From positions 2,356,001-2,420,000 of the forward strand of contig NZ_OZ034983.1 in the NCBI RefSeq assembly GCF_964030845.1: a DNA stretch of 64,000 nucleotides. Direction: 5' to 3'. This document shows, piece by piece, positions 63,997-64,000 of this stretch; the stretch's first letter is position 1, and each line of letters begins with the position of its first letter. Below the pieces are notes generated by a model. The model worked only from the letters and a program-made list of their open reading frames with translations. It was not told the DNA's origin and did not search any database. Source of the stretch: Candidatus Fukatsuia endosymbiont of Tuberolachnus salignus. Its GTDB lineage: Bacteria; Pseudomonadota; Gammaproteobacteria; Enterobacterales; Enterobacteriaceae. Made by a program: the position numbers and the translations under genes.

Positions 63997-64000
63997 AAAA

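Noticed and set aside
1..64000. tRNA, rRNA, riboswitch and phage genes
   Set aside because: No cloverleaf, conserved rRNA block, recognisable aptamer or phage structural gene was found when reading both strands by eye. A covariance-model scan would be needed to exclude small RNAs.

Overview
The window looks like accessory chromosome from a low-to-moderate GC gammaproteobacterium living with insects. The gene content and style of decay resemble facultative endosymbionts or entomopathogens of the Regiella/Hamiltonella/Arsenophonus/Photorhabdus kind. That placement is an inference: no rRNA, tRNA or housekeeping gene is present to confirm it. Nearly everything between 1 and 56 kb is a host-interaction island of secondary metabolism, secreted proteases and very large toxins. 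The last 7 kb is a nested transposon.

Layout. 1-729 (-): 5' part of an unrecognised gene running off the left edge. 1.1-4.2 kb (+): an isonitrile cluster, with an O-methyltransferase broken by one stop codon, an isonitrile synthase (IsnA/PvcA) and a TauD-type oxygenase (IsnB/PvcB). 4.6-8.9 kb (+): two paralogous M10-type (HExxHxxGxxH) metalloproteases carrying enhancin-like mucin-binding modules. The second has a tandem protease-like domain whose catalytic Glu is Gln. 9.4-32.8 kb: three paralogous large clostridial toxin (TcdA/TcdB)-like proteins of about 2,500-2,600 aa, each with glycosyltransferase, C80 autoprotease and pore/delivery regions and no CROP tail. The first (+) has two opposite frameshifts in A-runs, the second (-) is open throughout, and the third (-) has one amber codon. 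33-34.4 kb: a small membrane-anchored ORF, a MITE-like element and an AbrB/PIN toxin-antitoxin pair. 34.6-56.2 kb: two divergently transcribed giant proteins of 3,395 and about 3,676 aa. They share a novel-looking N-terminal tandem module, a C80-like domain and a hydrophobic pore region. One ends in RTX calcium-binding repeats and the other in FG-GAP-like repeats interrupted by a C8 tract that shifts the frame. 56.4-57.0 kb (-): a BrnT/BrnA pair. 57,089-63,979: a Tn3-family transposon with 40-bp inverted repeats and a TTAAA target duplication. It carries a serine resolvase and a shattered tnpA, and contains an IS701-like element that itself contains two IS630-family elements.

How the parts may work together (inference): the isonitrile product could blunt insect phenoloxidase, the mucin-binding metalloproteases could breach gut mucus or peritrophic matrix, and the giant toxins could act on host cells. 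Many genes are interrupted by one stop or one homopolymer shift, which fits a genome in reductive decay. The homopolymer cases could also be phase-variable, rescued by slippage, or sequencing errors. No dedicated secretion apparatus for the toxins is visible here.
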